A stretch of DNA of 34,814 bases, from NCBI GenBank assembly GCA_903912445.1, contig CAIWHP010000252.1:1-34814 (forward strand), given 5' to 3'. Below, piece by piece: positions 8,574-16,700 of this stretch; positions within the stretch are counted from its first letter, which is position 1; each line of letters opens with the position of its first letter. The notes beneath the pieces are model-generated. The model had not been told where the DNA came from, did not search any database, and saw nothing but the letters and a program-made list of their open reading frames with translations. The position numbers and the translations under genes are program-made. The stretch is from an uncultured Lentisphaerota bacterium (GTDB lineage Bacteria; Verrucomicrobiota; Kiritimatiellia; CAIQIC01).

Positions 8574-10367
8574 ATGTATAACTTGAAAGACATAAAACTC
8601 ATCATCTGGGATTTAGACGATACCTTTTGGAGCGGCATCATCAGCGAGGGTGCCATCACTCCTCTTGAGCAGAATGTGCTGTTGGTCAAGCAGCTCGTCG
8701 CCAAAGGGATTATGAATTCCATCTGCTCGAAAAATGATGCGGCGGTGTGCGGGGCCAAGCTGAAGGAATTGGGCGTGCATGAGTATTTTGTCTTTCCATC
8801 CATCAATTGGAGCCCCAAAGGGCAACGGCTGAAAGAAATCATAGATAGGATGCAATTGCGTGCCGTCAATGTCCTGTTTGTTGACGACAGCCCGGCCAAC
8901 CTAAAAGAAGCGCAGTTTTTCGCAGACGGCCTGATGATCGCGGAACCGGGGGAAATTCCCGCCTTGGCGCAGGCGCTCGGCGCGCTGCCAGACGATCCCG
9001 CGTGTGCCCGCCTGAAACAGTATAAACTGCTCGAAACCAAAACGACCGCCAGGGAAAAAAGCAGCTCGAACACGGAATTTTTATATTCCTGCAATATAAC
9101 CGTGGCCATAAAGCAAGATTGCCAGGCCCAGCGCGAGCGCATTGCGGAATTGATCAACCGCACCAACCAATTGAACTATACGAAGAAACGGTTGCGCGCC
9201 GAGGAACTGGACAGCCTGCTCGAGGCTCCGGGTGTCGAGAGCGGCTATGTTGAGGTGGCCGACAATTTCGGCGCTTACGGCCTGGTGGGCTTTTATGCGC
9301 TGAACAAAAAAAACAACGAATTGGAACACTTCCTGTTTTCCTGCCGGGTGCTGTCCATGGGCATTGAGCAATATGTCTATGCGAAACTCAACGGCCCCCG
9401 GCTTACGGTGGTGGGCGAAGTCGTGACGCCCTTGAGTGCCGCGGACCCTTGTCCGCCCTGGATAAACAAATCCAAGGCCCGGCCGGCCGAGGCGAAGACG
9501 ATCAGCAGCAGCATCCTGTTCAAGGGGCCGTGTGATATCAGTCAAGTGGTCGCGCTGATCAAGGCCGAGCAGGTGGAGGCCGAGTTGACCTATGTCGGCC
9601 AGGACAAGGGGAATTTGATCGAGCACCATAATCACACTTTTCTTATAAGGGAGAGTCTGACCCTGAGCAAGGCCATGCAAAGGCAGTGCATAGACGAGCT
9701 GGTTTTTAATGACAAGGATCTGTTCAGCACCAGCATATTCAGCCGGAAATATGACTATGTGGTGTTGAGCTTGCTGGTGGATTATGCGCTGGGTGTCTAT
9801 CGGCATCGCAGCGACAATTATTACATCTCCTTTGCCCAGTACAACATCCCCCTCACGGCCCCTGAGTTCAGGGACAGCTATCTGAGCGGCGCCGTGGCCA
9901 CCTATGGCAATAAGTTTTCCAGCGAGTTCTTGGACGACTTCAACAGGAAGTTTGAGTTTGTCGGGAGAATCAGCAAGGAAGCCTTGCTGGAGAATTTAAA
10001 GTTCATCCGGAGCCAGCTTGACGAAAGCACCACCTTGATCCTGCTGAACGGGGCGGAAGCAGAGGACACGCATAACCAGGCGGCCCACCTGAAAAACCGA
10101 CATCTCAGCTACCGGGAGTACAATGCTTTTATAAAAAACTCCCTGGCGCAACTTCCGAATACGGTTTTGATCGATGTGAATAAATACATAGCTTCCGCTG
10201 AAGACTATGTGGAGGGCCTAAGCCATTATTCACGGCGGGTGTACTATAAAATTGCCCGGGAGCTTGCGGGCCTTGTGGGCCAGGCTGACGTGGCTGTAAA
10301 GAGCCGGGTGTCTTTATTCGTTAAAAGAGCTGCGGCGAAATTGCGGGGCTTGGTGCGCAGTCCTTGA
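8574..10367 (+). CDS. FkbH-like HAD protein fused to a C-terminal SGNH-like domain
   Basis: The protein is 597 aa. Residues 1-150 are a HAD domain: the nucleophile motif WDLDDTFWSG (D13, D15), SICSKND near residue 50, and FVDDSPANLKEA near 101. This W-D-L-D-x-T-x-W-x-G pattern is the FkbH type. Residues about 170-310 look like the acyltransferase-like (GNAT fold) second half of FkbH proteins (RTNQLNYTKKRL, ADNFGAYGLVGFY, CRVLSMGIEQYV). Residues about 320-590 resemble SGNH hydrolase-like C-termini, starting ILFKGPCDISQ and ending SHYSRRVYYKIARELA with a conserved His. FkbH relatives load a glyceryl unit from 1,3-bisphosphoglycerate onto carriers. Here it may make or transfer an acyl-like substituent for the glycan, which is inference. 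An A8 run lies at 9306-9313. The start has GAGGGGG upstream at 8560-8566. Confidence 0.8.
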   Translation: MYNLKDIKLIIWDLDDTFWSGIISEGAITPLEQNVLLVKQLVAKGIMNSICSKNDAAVCGAKLKELGVHEYFVFPSINWSPKGQRLKEIIDRMQLRAVNVLFVDDSPANLKEAQFFADGLMIAEPGEIPALAQALGALPDDPACARLKQYKLLETKTTAREKSSSNTEFLYSCNITVAIKQDCQAQRERIAELINRTNQLNYTKKRLRAEELDSLLEAPGVESGYVEVADNFGAYGLVGFYALNKKNNELEHFLFSCRVLSMGIEQYVYAKLNGPRLTVVGEVVTPLSAADPCPPWINKSKARPAEAKTISSSILFKGPCDISQVVALIKAEQVEAELTYVGQDKGNLIEHHNHTFLIRESLTLSKAMQRQCIDELVFNDKDLFSTSIFSRKYDYVVLSLLVDYALGVYRHRSDNYYISFAQYNIPLTAPEFRDSYLSGAVATYGNKFSSEFLDDFNRKFEFVGRISKEALLENLKFIRSQLDESTTLILLNGAEAEDTHNQAAHLKNRHLSYREYNAFIKNSLAQLPNTVLIDVNKYIASAEDYVEGLSHYSRRVYYKIARELAGLVGQADVAVKSRVSLFVKRAAAKLRGLVRSP

Positions 10368-10427
10368 CGGGCAGGCCAGCCACAAGCTGGCGATGGGCGC
10401 TACACCTAAGAACGAAGAGCTGCCGGC

Positions 10428-11624
10428 ATGCTGAAGGTTTTACAATTGATTGCGAGCTACTTGCCCCGGCGGCAAGGCTGGATGCACTCCCTGATCAGCC
10501 AGTTGCCGGAAACGCACAACCTCGTTGGCGCCGCGAAATTTATCTGCGAGGACCCCGAGTTCTTTGGGGCCGAGCTGACCCTGCTGCGCCGGCCGCTCCA
10601 AGAGCTGTTGAGCAGGGCCGGCGCGGAGCGGATTGCCGCGGGTCGCTTCTTGCTGCGGCTGGAGGGGCGCTGGTATCGGCAGCGGCTGGAGCGGCGCGCC
10701 CGCTCTGTGGATGTGGTGCATTCCCATTTCGCCGATTGGGGCTGGCAAAATCATCGCTGGATCCGCCGCACGGGCCGGCCGCATGTGATCTCTTTTTACG
10801 GCTATGATTACGGGCTGTTTTCGTGGGGCTATGAGCGCCTTTTCCGGCCGCAGGGCTGGCCCGATGAGGCCACCGCCTTGGCGGCCTTCTGGCGCTGTGC
10901 GGATCTGTTTCTCTGTGAAGGCGAATATGGGCGCCAGTGCCTGCTCCGCCATGGTTGTCCTGAACACAAGGCTCAAATCCAACATCTGGGTGTCGCAGTT
11001 TCCGGCATCCCCCTCCATGCCCGCCGTAAACGGCCGGCGGAATTGCAGCTGCTGCAAGTGGCCGGCTTTGTAGAGAAGAAAGGTCAACCGTTTGCCTTGG
11101 CCGCATTTCTCCAGGCCTTGGCTGACTGTCCTAACATGACGCTGACCTTTGCGGGCAACGATCCGCTCGGCTTGCGACAACAACTGGATGAGCGGATTCC
11201 TGCATACGCGCGCGACAAAGTTAAAATAATCGATTCCATCCCGTTTCATCAACTCCGGGGCTATTTCAAGGGCTTTCAGGTGTTCATCCACCCCAGTTGT
11301 CACACGGCCGCAGGCGACTGCGAAGGCGGCGCGCCGGTGGTTCTGCTCGACGCCCAAGCCACGGGGCTGCCGATCATTTCGACCCGGCATTGCGACATTC
11401 CGGAGGAAGTTATCGATGGGGAAACGGGCCTGCTGGCGGAGGAAAAGGACGTGTCCACCCTGGCCAGCCATATCCGGCGTTTTTACCAAATGGAGCAGGC
11501 TGAGTATGATGTGTTTGCGCGCCAAGCCCGTGCGCATGTGGAGGCGCACTACGACATTGCCCACAATGCCGCGCATCTGGCGGAAATATACCGGACGTTG
11601 ATGGGACGACCCGAGGGAGCCTGA
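10428..11624 (+). CDS. Glycosyltransferase family 4
   Basis: This 398-aa GT-B enzyme opens with MLKVLQLIASYLPRRQGWM. Central parts HSHFADWGWQN and ISFYGYDY are like those in the colanic-acid WcaL/AmsK type group. The donor-site region near residues 300-330 (GGAPVVLLDAQATGLPIISTRHCDIPEEV) contains the family's Glu-rich donor loop in a G-G-A-P-V-V-L-L-E-like form with Asp (LLDAQATG). C-terminal TGLLAEEKD follows. It acts on the cytoplasmic face of the inner membrane, adding one sugar to the lipid-linked repeat unit. The donor cannot be predicted. A 60-nt gap precedes it. Confidence 0.88.
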   Translation: MLKVLQLIASYLPRRQGWMHSLISQLPETHNLVGAAKFICEDPEFFGAELTLLRRPLQELLSRAGAERIAAGRFLLRLEGRWYRQRLERRARSVDVVHSHFADWGWQNHRWIRRTGRPHVISFYGYDYGLFSWGYERLFRPQGWPDEATALAAFWRCADLFLCEGEYGRQCLLRHGCPEHKAQIQHLGVAVSGIPLHARRKRPAELQLLQVAGFVEKKGQPFALAAFLQALADCPNMTLTFAGNDPLGLRQQLDERIPAYARDKVKIIDSIPFHQLRGYFKGFQVFIHPSCHTAAGDCEGGAPVVLLDAQATGLPIISTRHCDIPEEVIDGETGLLAEEKDVSTLASHIRRFYQMEQAEYDVFARQARAHVEAHYDIAHNAAHLAEIYRTLMGRPEGA

Positions 11625-11630
11625 CGAGAA

Positions 11631-11694
11631 GCCGCGCCGCAGAGAAAGCGGCGTCCCCGCTGCAGGCGGGACAGGCCCGCCGCCGCACTCCAAC
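11631..11694 (-). repeat. REP-like hairpin repeat, copy 1
   Basis: Read on the minus strand, this element begins TTGGAGTGCGGCGGCGGG and continues through GACGCCGCTTTCTCTGCGGC to GCGGCTT. The same unit occurs twice more at 16443-16499 and 16546-16600. It has internal GC-rich dyads and sits in a 164-nt intergenic gap (11625-11788). Nothing else is visible in the gap. Confidence 0.75.
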
Positions 11695-11788
11695 AGTTTC
11701 ACGTACCATCACGCAAAAAGCCAAACCCCAGGGGGCGGTGAGGACACCACCCCTCCCAGCTAGTCAGACGATCTCGCGGCCAACGTTT

Positions 11789-12730
11789 ATGATCAGCGTG
11801 GTCATCCCTCTTTATAATAAGGCGCCCTATATCCTCCGCGCCTTGGATTCCGTGGCGCGCCAGACGTGGCAGCCGGATGAGGTGTTGGTGGTGGATGATG
11901 GCTCGACCGATGGGGGGGGCGAACTGGCGGCGCGTTTCCCACTGCAGGGCTTGCGCATCTTGCGGCAGGCCAATGCGGGTGTGTCCGCGGCGCGGAACCT
12001 CGGGGTTGAAAACGCCCGGCAACCTTGGGTTGCCTTCCTGGATGCTGACGACGAGTGGGAGCCCCGCTTCCTCGAATGTATGGAACAGGCTGCGCTCCAG
12101 TGGCCGGATAGCAATGCGGTTTTCGCCAATTTTTGGGCCATGCCAGCCTGTCATATCGCGCGCTCACCTGCCTCTGGACCATGCCGCAAATTGACCGATT
12201 ATTTCCGGTTTTGTTTGCGTAACGATGGCGGAGGTATGTGGTCGAGTGCCGTCATGGTCCGTAAAACCATTTTGGAAGCCATCGGCGGCTTCCCGTGTGG
12301 CGTTGCCCAAGGCGAGGATGTGGATACGTGGTTCCGCCTGGGGTGCGCCGGGCCGATTGTGTATGTGCCGGAACCACTGGCGCGATACCATACCGGCTTG
12401 GGCATTTGCGCTCATCATCCCGTGGATTCCGATATTTGGCGGACCTATGGCCGGCTGGTGGCCACGCAAGCTATACCTCGCAAACTGCAAAGCTCCGCAG
12501 GCTTGCTGGCCACGGAGCAAAGGCTGCGGCACATCGGTTCGCTCCTGCAGTTTGGCGACCGTGTTGAAGCGCAGCGTAAGCTGGCTGACATCCCGTGGCA
12601 GTATAGATGGAGGTCGTGTTGGTGGTGCTATTGGGGCGCGCTGCAGTGGCCCGGTGTCTCGCAACGCTTTTGGTTGCGCTTGAAACGGCTTCATCAGTCG
12701 GTCTATCGGTGGACCCATCCTCTCCGGTGA
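11789..12730 (+). CDS. Glycosyltransferase family 2
   Basis: This 313-aa GT-A enzyme has the N-terminal MISVVIPLYNKAPYILRAL, the nucleotide-binding motif VVDDGSTDGG near residues 33-42, and the metal-binding motif FLDADDEWEP. It ends with a typical ED-containing acceptor region (GVAQGEDVDTWFRLG). The ATG at 11789 places the MISVVIP strand at the N-terminus as in the family; the open frame back to 11738 is probably untranslated. A run of eight G (11912-11919) lies exactly in the DGSTDGG codons. It adds one sugar in the cytoplasm; the donor is unknown. Confidence 0.88.
   Translation: MISVVIPLYNKAPYILRALDSVARQTWQPDEVLVVDDGSTDGGGELAARFPLQGLRILRQANAGVSAARNLGVENARQPWVAFLDADDEWEPRFLECMEQAALQWPDSNAVFANFWAMPACHIARSPASGPCRKLTDYFRFCLRNDGGGMWSSAVMVRKTILEAIGGFPCGVAQGEDVDTWFRLGCAGPIVYVPEPLARYHTGLGICAHHPVDSDIWRTYGRLVATQAIPRKLQSSAGLLATEQRLRHIGSLLQFGDRVEAQRKLADIPWQYRWRSCWWCYWGALQWPGVSQRFWLRLKRLHQSVYRWTHPLR
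11912..11919 (+). repeat. G8 homopolymer inside a GT2 gene
   Basis: Eight consecutive G encode the last glycines of DGSTDGGG in the GT2 at 11789-12730. A single-base slip would shift the frame after about 42 residues and abolish the enzyme. Confidence 0.6.
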
Positions 12731-12820
12731 AGGCATCGTTTGCCGTTTCCGGATATGATTCTAAGATGAGTCTCGCGTGGTGATGGCAAGTATCCTGTAT
12801 ATTTCAGAGCAGCATTAAGC

Positions 12821-13939
12821 ATGTCGCCTCTTGTATCCATCATCATCCCCACCCATGATCGCGTGGCTTTGCTCCGTGCCACGCTGGCCTCGGTCTGCGC
12901 CCAGCTTTATCCGCACTGGGAGTGTCTGGTGGTGGATGATGCCTCGGCGGACGGCACGGCCGAAGCGGTGGAAGCCAGCGCCCGCTTGGAGCCTCGGATC
13001 CGGCTGCTCCGCCGCACGGGTGAAAAGGGCGGCGCCCAAGTGTGCCGCAACCAGGGGATGGCTGCCGCCCGGGGTGAATATTATATTTTCTTGGACTCCG
13101 ACGACCTGTTGGCCCCCTTTTGCTTGCAGCAGCGTGTGGCGCACATGCAGGCGCAGCCCGATCTGGCGTTTGCGGTTTTTCCGGCACTTTGGTTCAAGGA
13201 AACCCCAGGCGATATGACCCTGTTGCAGAATACATGGGAGCGCGCCGGGGCCGATCTCGACCGCTTTTTGATGCGCGATATCGTCTGGCTGATTGCCGGC
13301 CCCATCTGGCGCGCAAAAGCTTTTGCCGCGTTGGGCGCTTGGGACGAGGCCCTGTTGTCCGGGCAGGAGTGGGATGTTCATCTGCGCGCCATCATGGCCA
13401 AGTTGACCTACGCCAAAGTCCCGCAACCAGACTGGTTCGTCCGGGGTGCCGCCGCCCGCCCCACGATCGGTCAGCGCTGGTTTGACCCGTGCGTCATGCA
13501 AAATCGGCAGGCGCAAATCCCGGCGATGGCCCGTCGGTTGCAGGCGGCTGGCCTGTTGACCTTGTCCCGGCGGCTGGCGCTTCGCGCCGGCGCCTTCAAG
13601 GAGGCTTTTATTTTGAGCCGCAGCGGTTGCGTCCGCCAAGCGGTGCGGTATTGGCGGGAAGTGCAGTGCGATCCCTTGTTACGCCTGGCCTGGTTCTGGC
13701 ACGCCTTGCTGCAGGCGTTGTTGCGCGTGCAGGGGGTGCGCTATGTGCGCGGTGTTTCTCAGCGGATCACGCTGCGTTTCGTGCCGCGGCCTTTCCGCTT
13801 TGCCCTGGCCGTCCGGCCCGCACGGTTCCCCGCCGATCCCGCTTGCCGGGCGTTGCGGGAACCGCCTCCTCTTACGGTGCCCGCCTTGGGCCCGGGGGGC
13901 GGGGTGCTGCCGGGCGCAGGACCGCGGTTCCCGCCATGA
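12821..13939 (+). CDS. Glycosyltransferase family 2
   Basis: The protein is 372 aa. The GT-A domain is clear: SIIIPTHDRVALLRATL, VVDDASADGTAEAV, the CRNQGMAAARGEYYIFLDSDDLLAPFC region with the metal-binding DSDD, and an acceptor-side WDEALLSGQEWDVHLRAI. After residue 330 the protein becomes Pro/Ala/Gly-rich (PPPLTVPALGPGGG), which is not conserved in the family and may be a dispensable tail. A 90-nt gap without obvious signals precedes it. It overlaps the next gene by 4 nt (ATGA). Donor and acceptor are unknown. Confidence 0.87.
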   Translation: MSPLVSIIIPTHDRVALLRATLASVCAQLYPHWECLVVDDASADGTAEAVEASARLEPRIRLLRRTGEKGGAQVCRNQGMAAARGEYYIFLDSDDLLAPFCLQQRVAHMQAQPDLAFAVFPALWFKETPGDMTLLQNTWERAGADLDRFLMRDIVWLIAGPIWRAKAFAALGAWDEALLSGQEWDVHLRAIMAKLTYAKVPQPDWFVRGAAARPTIGQRWFDPCVMQNRQAQIPAMARRLQAAGLLTLSRRLALRAGAFKEAFILSRSGCVRQAVRYWREVQCDPLLRLAWFWHALLQALLRVQGVRYVRGVSQRITLRFVPRPFRFALAVRPARFPADPACRALREPPPLTVPALGPGGGVLPGAGPRFPP

Positions 13940-14877
13940 GCATCGGCACTGTCACGGTCCTAATCCCGGCTTATAACGCCATGCCCCATTTGCGGCCGGC
14001 GTTGGAGAGCATCCTGCACCAAACCTTTCGTGAACTGGAAATCCTGGTGATTGACGACGGCTCCACCGATGGCACCGCCGCCTATCTCGCTTCCATCGCC
14101 GACCCGCGCCTGCGGGTGCTGCAGCAAGCCAATCAGGGCGTCGTGGCGACCTTGAACCGGGGCCTGCGCGAGGCCCGGCATGACTGGGTGGCCCGGATGG
14201 ATGCGGATGATATCGCGGTGCCGGAGCGCATCGCCAAGCAAGCGGCCTTTGCGGAGGCGCATCCGGAATACTGCTGCATCGGTGCTTTTATGGCCTATGT
14301 GGGGCGCAACAACCAGCCCTATGTCCGGCAGTGGCCGGGACGAAAGCAAATGCGGATAGAAAAAGTCCGCATGGCGCATCCTCCCGATGTCGATCCCATG
14401 GTGGCGGCGATTCCCCATCCGACGGCGTTTTATGCGCGCCAGCGTGTGCTGCAGGTGGGCGGCTATCGCGAACAAACTTTTCCTGCCGAGGATCTGGATC
14501 TATGGCTACGTTTGGCCGAAGTGGGGCGCATGGCCTGCCTCCCGGAGCCGTTGTTGCTCTATCGCCTCTCGCCGGGTGGCGTTTCGGCCAACTCGCTCTG
14601 TCGCCAATTCCTGGCAAAACGCTATGTGTTGACCTGCGCCGAGGCGCGGCGCGCGGGCCGGGCCGAACCCACGTTGGAGGCCTACCGGCTGGCGCAACCC
14701 CTGACGTTCAACGAGCGGCGGTTGGCCCGGGCGGTCCGTTGCTTGCGCAGCAGCCGCGCCTTGGTCCTGCAGGGGCGGTGGTTCCAAGCTTGTGGCTATT
14801 ACCTGGCTTTTGGGGCGCTCCATCCGCGCGGGTTGGCCTCATCGTTGCTAAATCAATTTTTTAGATCGGATCGTTAA
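13936..14877 (+). CDS. Glycosyltransferase family 2
   Basis: This 313-aa protein starts MSIGTVTVLIPAYNAMPHLRP. It has VIDDGSTDGTAAYL for nucleotide binding, RMDADDIAVPERI with the DAD metal motif, and AEDLDLWLRLAEVGR on the acceptor side. This is the common GT2 type of O-antigen clusters. The ATG at 13936 overlaps the previous stop (ATGA), implying translational coupling. The same frame is open back to 13489, but that stretch overlaps the previous GT2 and is Ala/Gly/Arg-rich, so I treat it as a shadow. Confidence 0.88.
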   Translation: MSIGTVTVLIPAYNAMPHLRPALESILHQTFRELEILVIDDGSTDGTAAYLASIADPRLRVLQQANQGVVATLNRGLREARHDWVARMDADDIAVPERIAKQAAFAEAHPEYCCIGAFMAYVGRNNQPYVRQWPGRKQMRIEKVRMAHPPDVDPMVAAIPHPTAFYARQRVLQVGGYREQTFPAEDLDLWLRLAEVGRMACLPEPLLLYRLSPGGVSANSLCRQFLAKRYVLTCAEARRAGRAEPTLEAYRLAQPLTFNERRLARAVRCLRSSRALVLQGRWFQACGYYLAFGALHPRGLASSLLNQFFRSDR

Positions 14878-14913
14878 CGGATTCGCTTTATAATAGCGCC
14901 TCAGGAGTAAATC

Positions 14914-16371
14914 ATGCAGCATATGCGTCTGTTCATCGTGGGCTTGTTGTTCACCTTCGGGGCTGTCTTTGCGGTCCTCAACCTGCTGGGCGGTAGTTTT
15001 ATAGGCAAGATCCAGATCGTCGCCCTAGCCGCGCCTTTGGCGCTCATGCTGCTGCTCAAAATGAAGCGCTATTGGATCATGCCGTTCATTTTCTATGGCA
15101 TACCGACCGTTTACCTGCCGATCCCCTTGCTGGACGCGGTGAGTTCCGACGTGGTCCTCACCGTTATGATCGCTTTCCTTCTCCTGGCGGAATTTGCCAT
15201 GCAGAAGTGGAAACTCTTGCAACAATCGCACTGGCCTTATCGGGCTTTCCTCCTCGTGGGTGTCTGGATCACCATCCGCTTTGTCATGGCCCCGCCCGGT
15301 TCGGCGCGCGCCGGCGAATCCGGCGGCTTGGGGGCGGCGCTGCCCGCGATGATGATGTGCTGGATGTTTTTTGCCACGTATCGTTTGGCGAGCATTGCCA
15401 AAAAAAGCGACATCCGCGTTTGGGTGGTGGCGGGGGTGATCCTTGGCATTTACACCTACTTCTTGAGTATCTTCAAAAGTGCTTTTTTTGGAGATTACTT
15501 CTATTATGGACATCTCTACAGCGGAACCATGTGGTCGTTGATGGGGTTTGCCTTGGCGGCCAGCCTCCAGCGCCGACGCTTAAATCTGTTTTATGTTCTG
15601 GTGGGCGTGACGGTGCTGTTTGGCATGATCAGTCCGCACCGCAGCCGCATCTTTTTCGCCCTTGCCTCGGCCCTGATGTGTGCCTATCTGTACAAACGAA
15701 TGCGTATCACGTTGCTGATCACGGCGGTCGCCATGCCGCTGTTGGTGCTGACGTTGCTGGCGGTGGGTCCTTCGTTGGAGCGGGCCTTTCCGCAGATCAA
15801 ACGCTCTCTCTCTCTGTTTCACAACTATGGCGTCACCCATGATGCGGTATGGGGTGAACTTGGGTGGGGGAGCTCATGGCGGACGGATTTGTATCGGCGC
15901 GCCTTTGACGATATCAAGAAGCATCCGTGGGTCGGGAAAGGCTTTGTAGTCTCCCGACAGGACTTGATCGATGCGGTGAGTTTCCGGGATGTGGAAAGCT
16001 TGTTACAAGCGAATAGTTCCTTCCATAACGGGCTTTTCTTTCTGGCCAACAAGTGCGGCATCCCCATCACGCTGCTGTGGGTGGCGGCCTTTTTGGCGTG
16101 TTGGTTGCGGGCCGTCCAATGGGTGCGCCGACGCGAGGGGGGGGGCGATGGGGCGCGTTTTCTGGTTGCCGCGCTCTTGACCTCCTCCGTTGCCTTCCTG
16201 GGACAGATGTTGATGAACGGTGGCGCACCAGAGTTACAGACGCTGACCTGCTTCTGTGGGGCGATGTGTGGCCTCATGGATTCTTCGGCGTCGCGGGAGG
16301 ATGAGCCGGCGACGGTGCCGGAGGTGGTAGCGCCCGTGCCGCGGCGGCTGATGATCTCTGCCCCCAGCTAG
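14914..16371 (+). CDS. O-antigen polymerase/ligase-like membrane protein (Wzy/WaaL type)
   Basis: The protein is 485 aa with roughly ten membrane segments from residue 5 onward and a large periplasmic loop at about residues 290-370. That loop holds SSWRTDLYRRAFDDIKKHPWVGKGF and the block SSFHNGLFFLANKCGIPITLL, which match the Wzy_C signature with its conserved His. Role: polymerises repeat units or ligates glycan to a lipid acceptor on the outer face of the inner membrane; the two functions cannot be separated from sequence. The start ATG at 14914 has AGGAG at 14903-14907. It contains (CT)6 at 15804-15815 and G9 at 16137-16145, both potential slippage sites. Confidence 0.85.
   Translation: MQHMRLFIVGLLFTFGAVFAVLNLLGGSFIGKIQIVALAAPLALMLLLKMKRYWIMPFIFYGIPTVYLPIPLLDAVSSDVVLTVMIAFLLLAEFAMQKWKLLQQSHWPYRAFLLVGVWITIRFVMAPPGSARAGESGGLGAALPAMMMCWMFFATYRLASIAKKSDIRVWVVAGVILGIYTYFLSIFKSAFFGDYFYYGHLYSGTMWSLMGFALAASLQRRRLNLFYVLVGVTVLFGMISPHRSRIFFALASALMCAYLYKRMRITLLITAVAMPLLVLTLLAVGPSLERAFPQIKRSLSLFHNYGVTHDAVWGELGWGSSWRTDLYRRAFDDIKKHPWVGKGFVVSRQDLIDAVSFRDVESLLQANSSFHNGLFFLANKCGIPITLLWVAAFLACWLRAVQWVRRREGGGDGARFLVAALLTSSVAFLGQMLMNGGAPELQTLTCFCGAMCGLMDSSASREDEPATVPEVVAPVPRRLMISAPS
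16137..16145 (+). repeat. G9 homopolymer inside the polymerase gene
   Basis: Nine consecutive G encode part of RREGGGDG, just before the last membrane helix of the Wzy-like protein. It is the longest homopolymer I found in the window. Confidence 0.65.
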
Positions 16372-16442
16372 CGGTCGTGTTGCCGTCTGCCGCGGGCGGC
16401 TGCGCGCAATGGGCACCCTTGTTTTACATCCGGCGAGGTCGG

Positions 16443-16499
16443 TTTTTGGAGTGCGGCATCTCGATGCCGCTTTGTGCCGGCCGGGCTTGACCGGCCGGT
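16443..16499 (+). repeat. REP-like hairpin repeat, copy 2
   Basis: The unit starts TTTTTGGAGTGCGGC, followed by a short dyad (GCGGCAT/ATGCCGC) and then CTTTGTGCCGGCCGGGCTTG and a CCGGCC/GGCCGG dyad. It matches copies 1 and 3 in order of blocks: GGAGTGCGGC, GCCGCTTT, GGCTTGAC. Confidence 0.75.
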
Positions 16500-16545
16500 G
16501 TTGGTGAATCTATCTGGCGCAACACAGCGACACGCCCCGCCTGAT

Positions 16546-16600
16546 ACGGCGCGTCAAGCCGCGCCGCAGAGAAAGCGGCGTCCAGCCGCCGCACTCCAAA
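16546..16600 (-). repeat. REP-like hairpin repeat, copy 3 (inverted)
   Basis: On the minus strand it reads TTTGGAGTGCGGCGGCTGG, then ACGCCGCTTTCTCTGCGGC and GCGGCTTGACGCGCCG. It faces copy 2 head to head across about 46 nt. It shares a long exact block (ACGCCGCTTTCTCTGCGGCG, extending into CGGCTT) with copy 1 near 11631. Confidence 0.75.
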
Positions 16601-16643
16601 AGCAGTCTGTTTCGCGCGTTGCTCATCCGCACTCTTTCCGCTG

Positions 16644-16666
16644 TAGGCCGGGTCACCGACCCGGCG
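16644..16666 (+). repeat. 23-bp inverted repeat, left arm
   Basis: The unit starts TAGGCCGGGTCACC. It is the exact reverse complement of 17911-17933. Each arm is itself a hairpin (GCCGGGTC/GACCCGGC, 3-nt loop). The pair brackets the GT4 gene. Confidence 0.8.
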
Positions 16667-16700
16667 CATCAGACGTTTGTCGGGGTCGTCAAAGCTTGTC

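Larger units (their letters stand above)
16372..16700. other. 329-nt non-coding gap filled with dispersed repeats
   Basis: This is the longest gap in the cluster. It holds two oppositely oriented REP-like units (16443-16499 and 16546-16600) and one arm of a 23-bp inverted repeat (16644-16666). No open frame with gene-like features and no clear promoter are visible. It separates the polymerase from the following GT4 and may contain a terminator or a break in the transcription unit. Confidence 0.7.

Noticed and set aside
11809-11821. Another TATAAT-like string
   Set aside because: It lies within codons for LYNKAP of a GT2 and has no promoter context.
13489-13935. N-terminal extension of the GT2 at 13936
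   Set aside because: It overlaps the previous GT2 in another frame, is Ala/Gly/Arg-rich and matches no family. The ATGA overlap at 13936 is a normal start.
14889-14894. TATAAT box before the polymerase gene
   Set aside because: There is no acceptable -35 element at 16-18 nt, and the expected transcript start would fall on the ribosome site. It could be chance.
16372-16700. CRISPR-like repeat array
   Set aside because: The repeats are few, inverted and palindromic with unequal spacing. They fit REP-like elements, not a CRISPR array.
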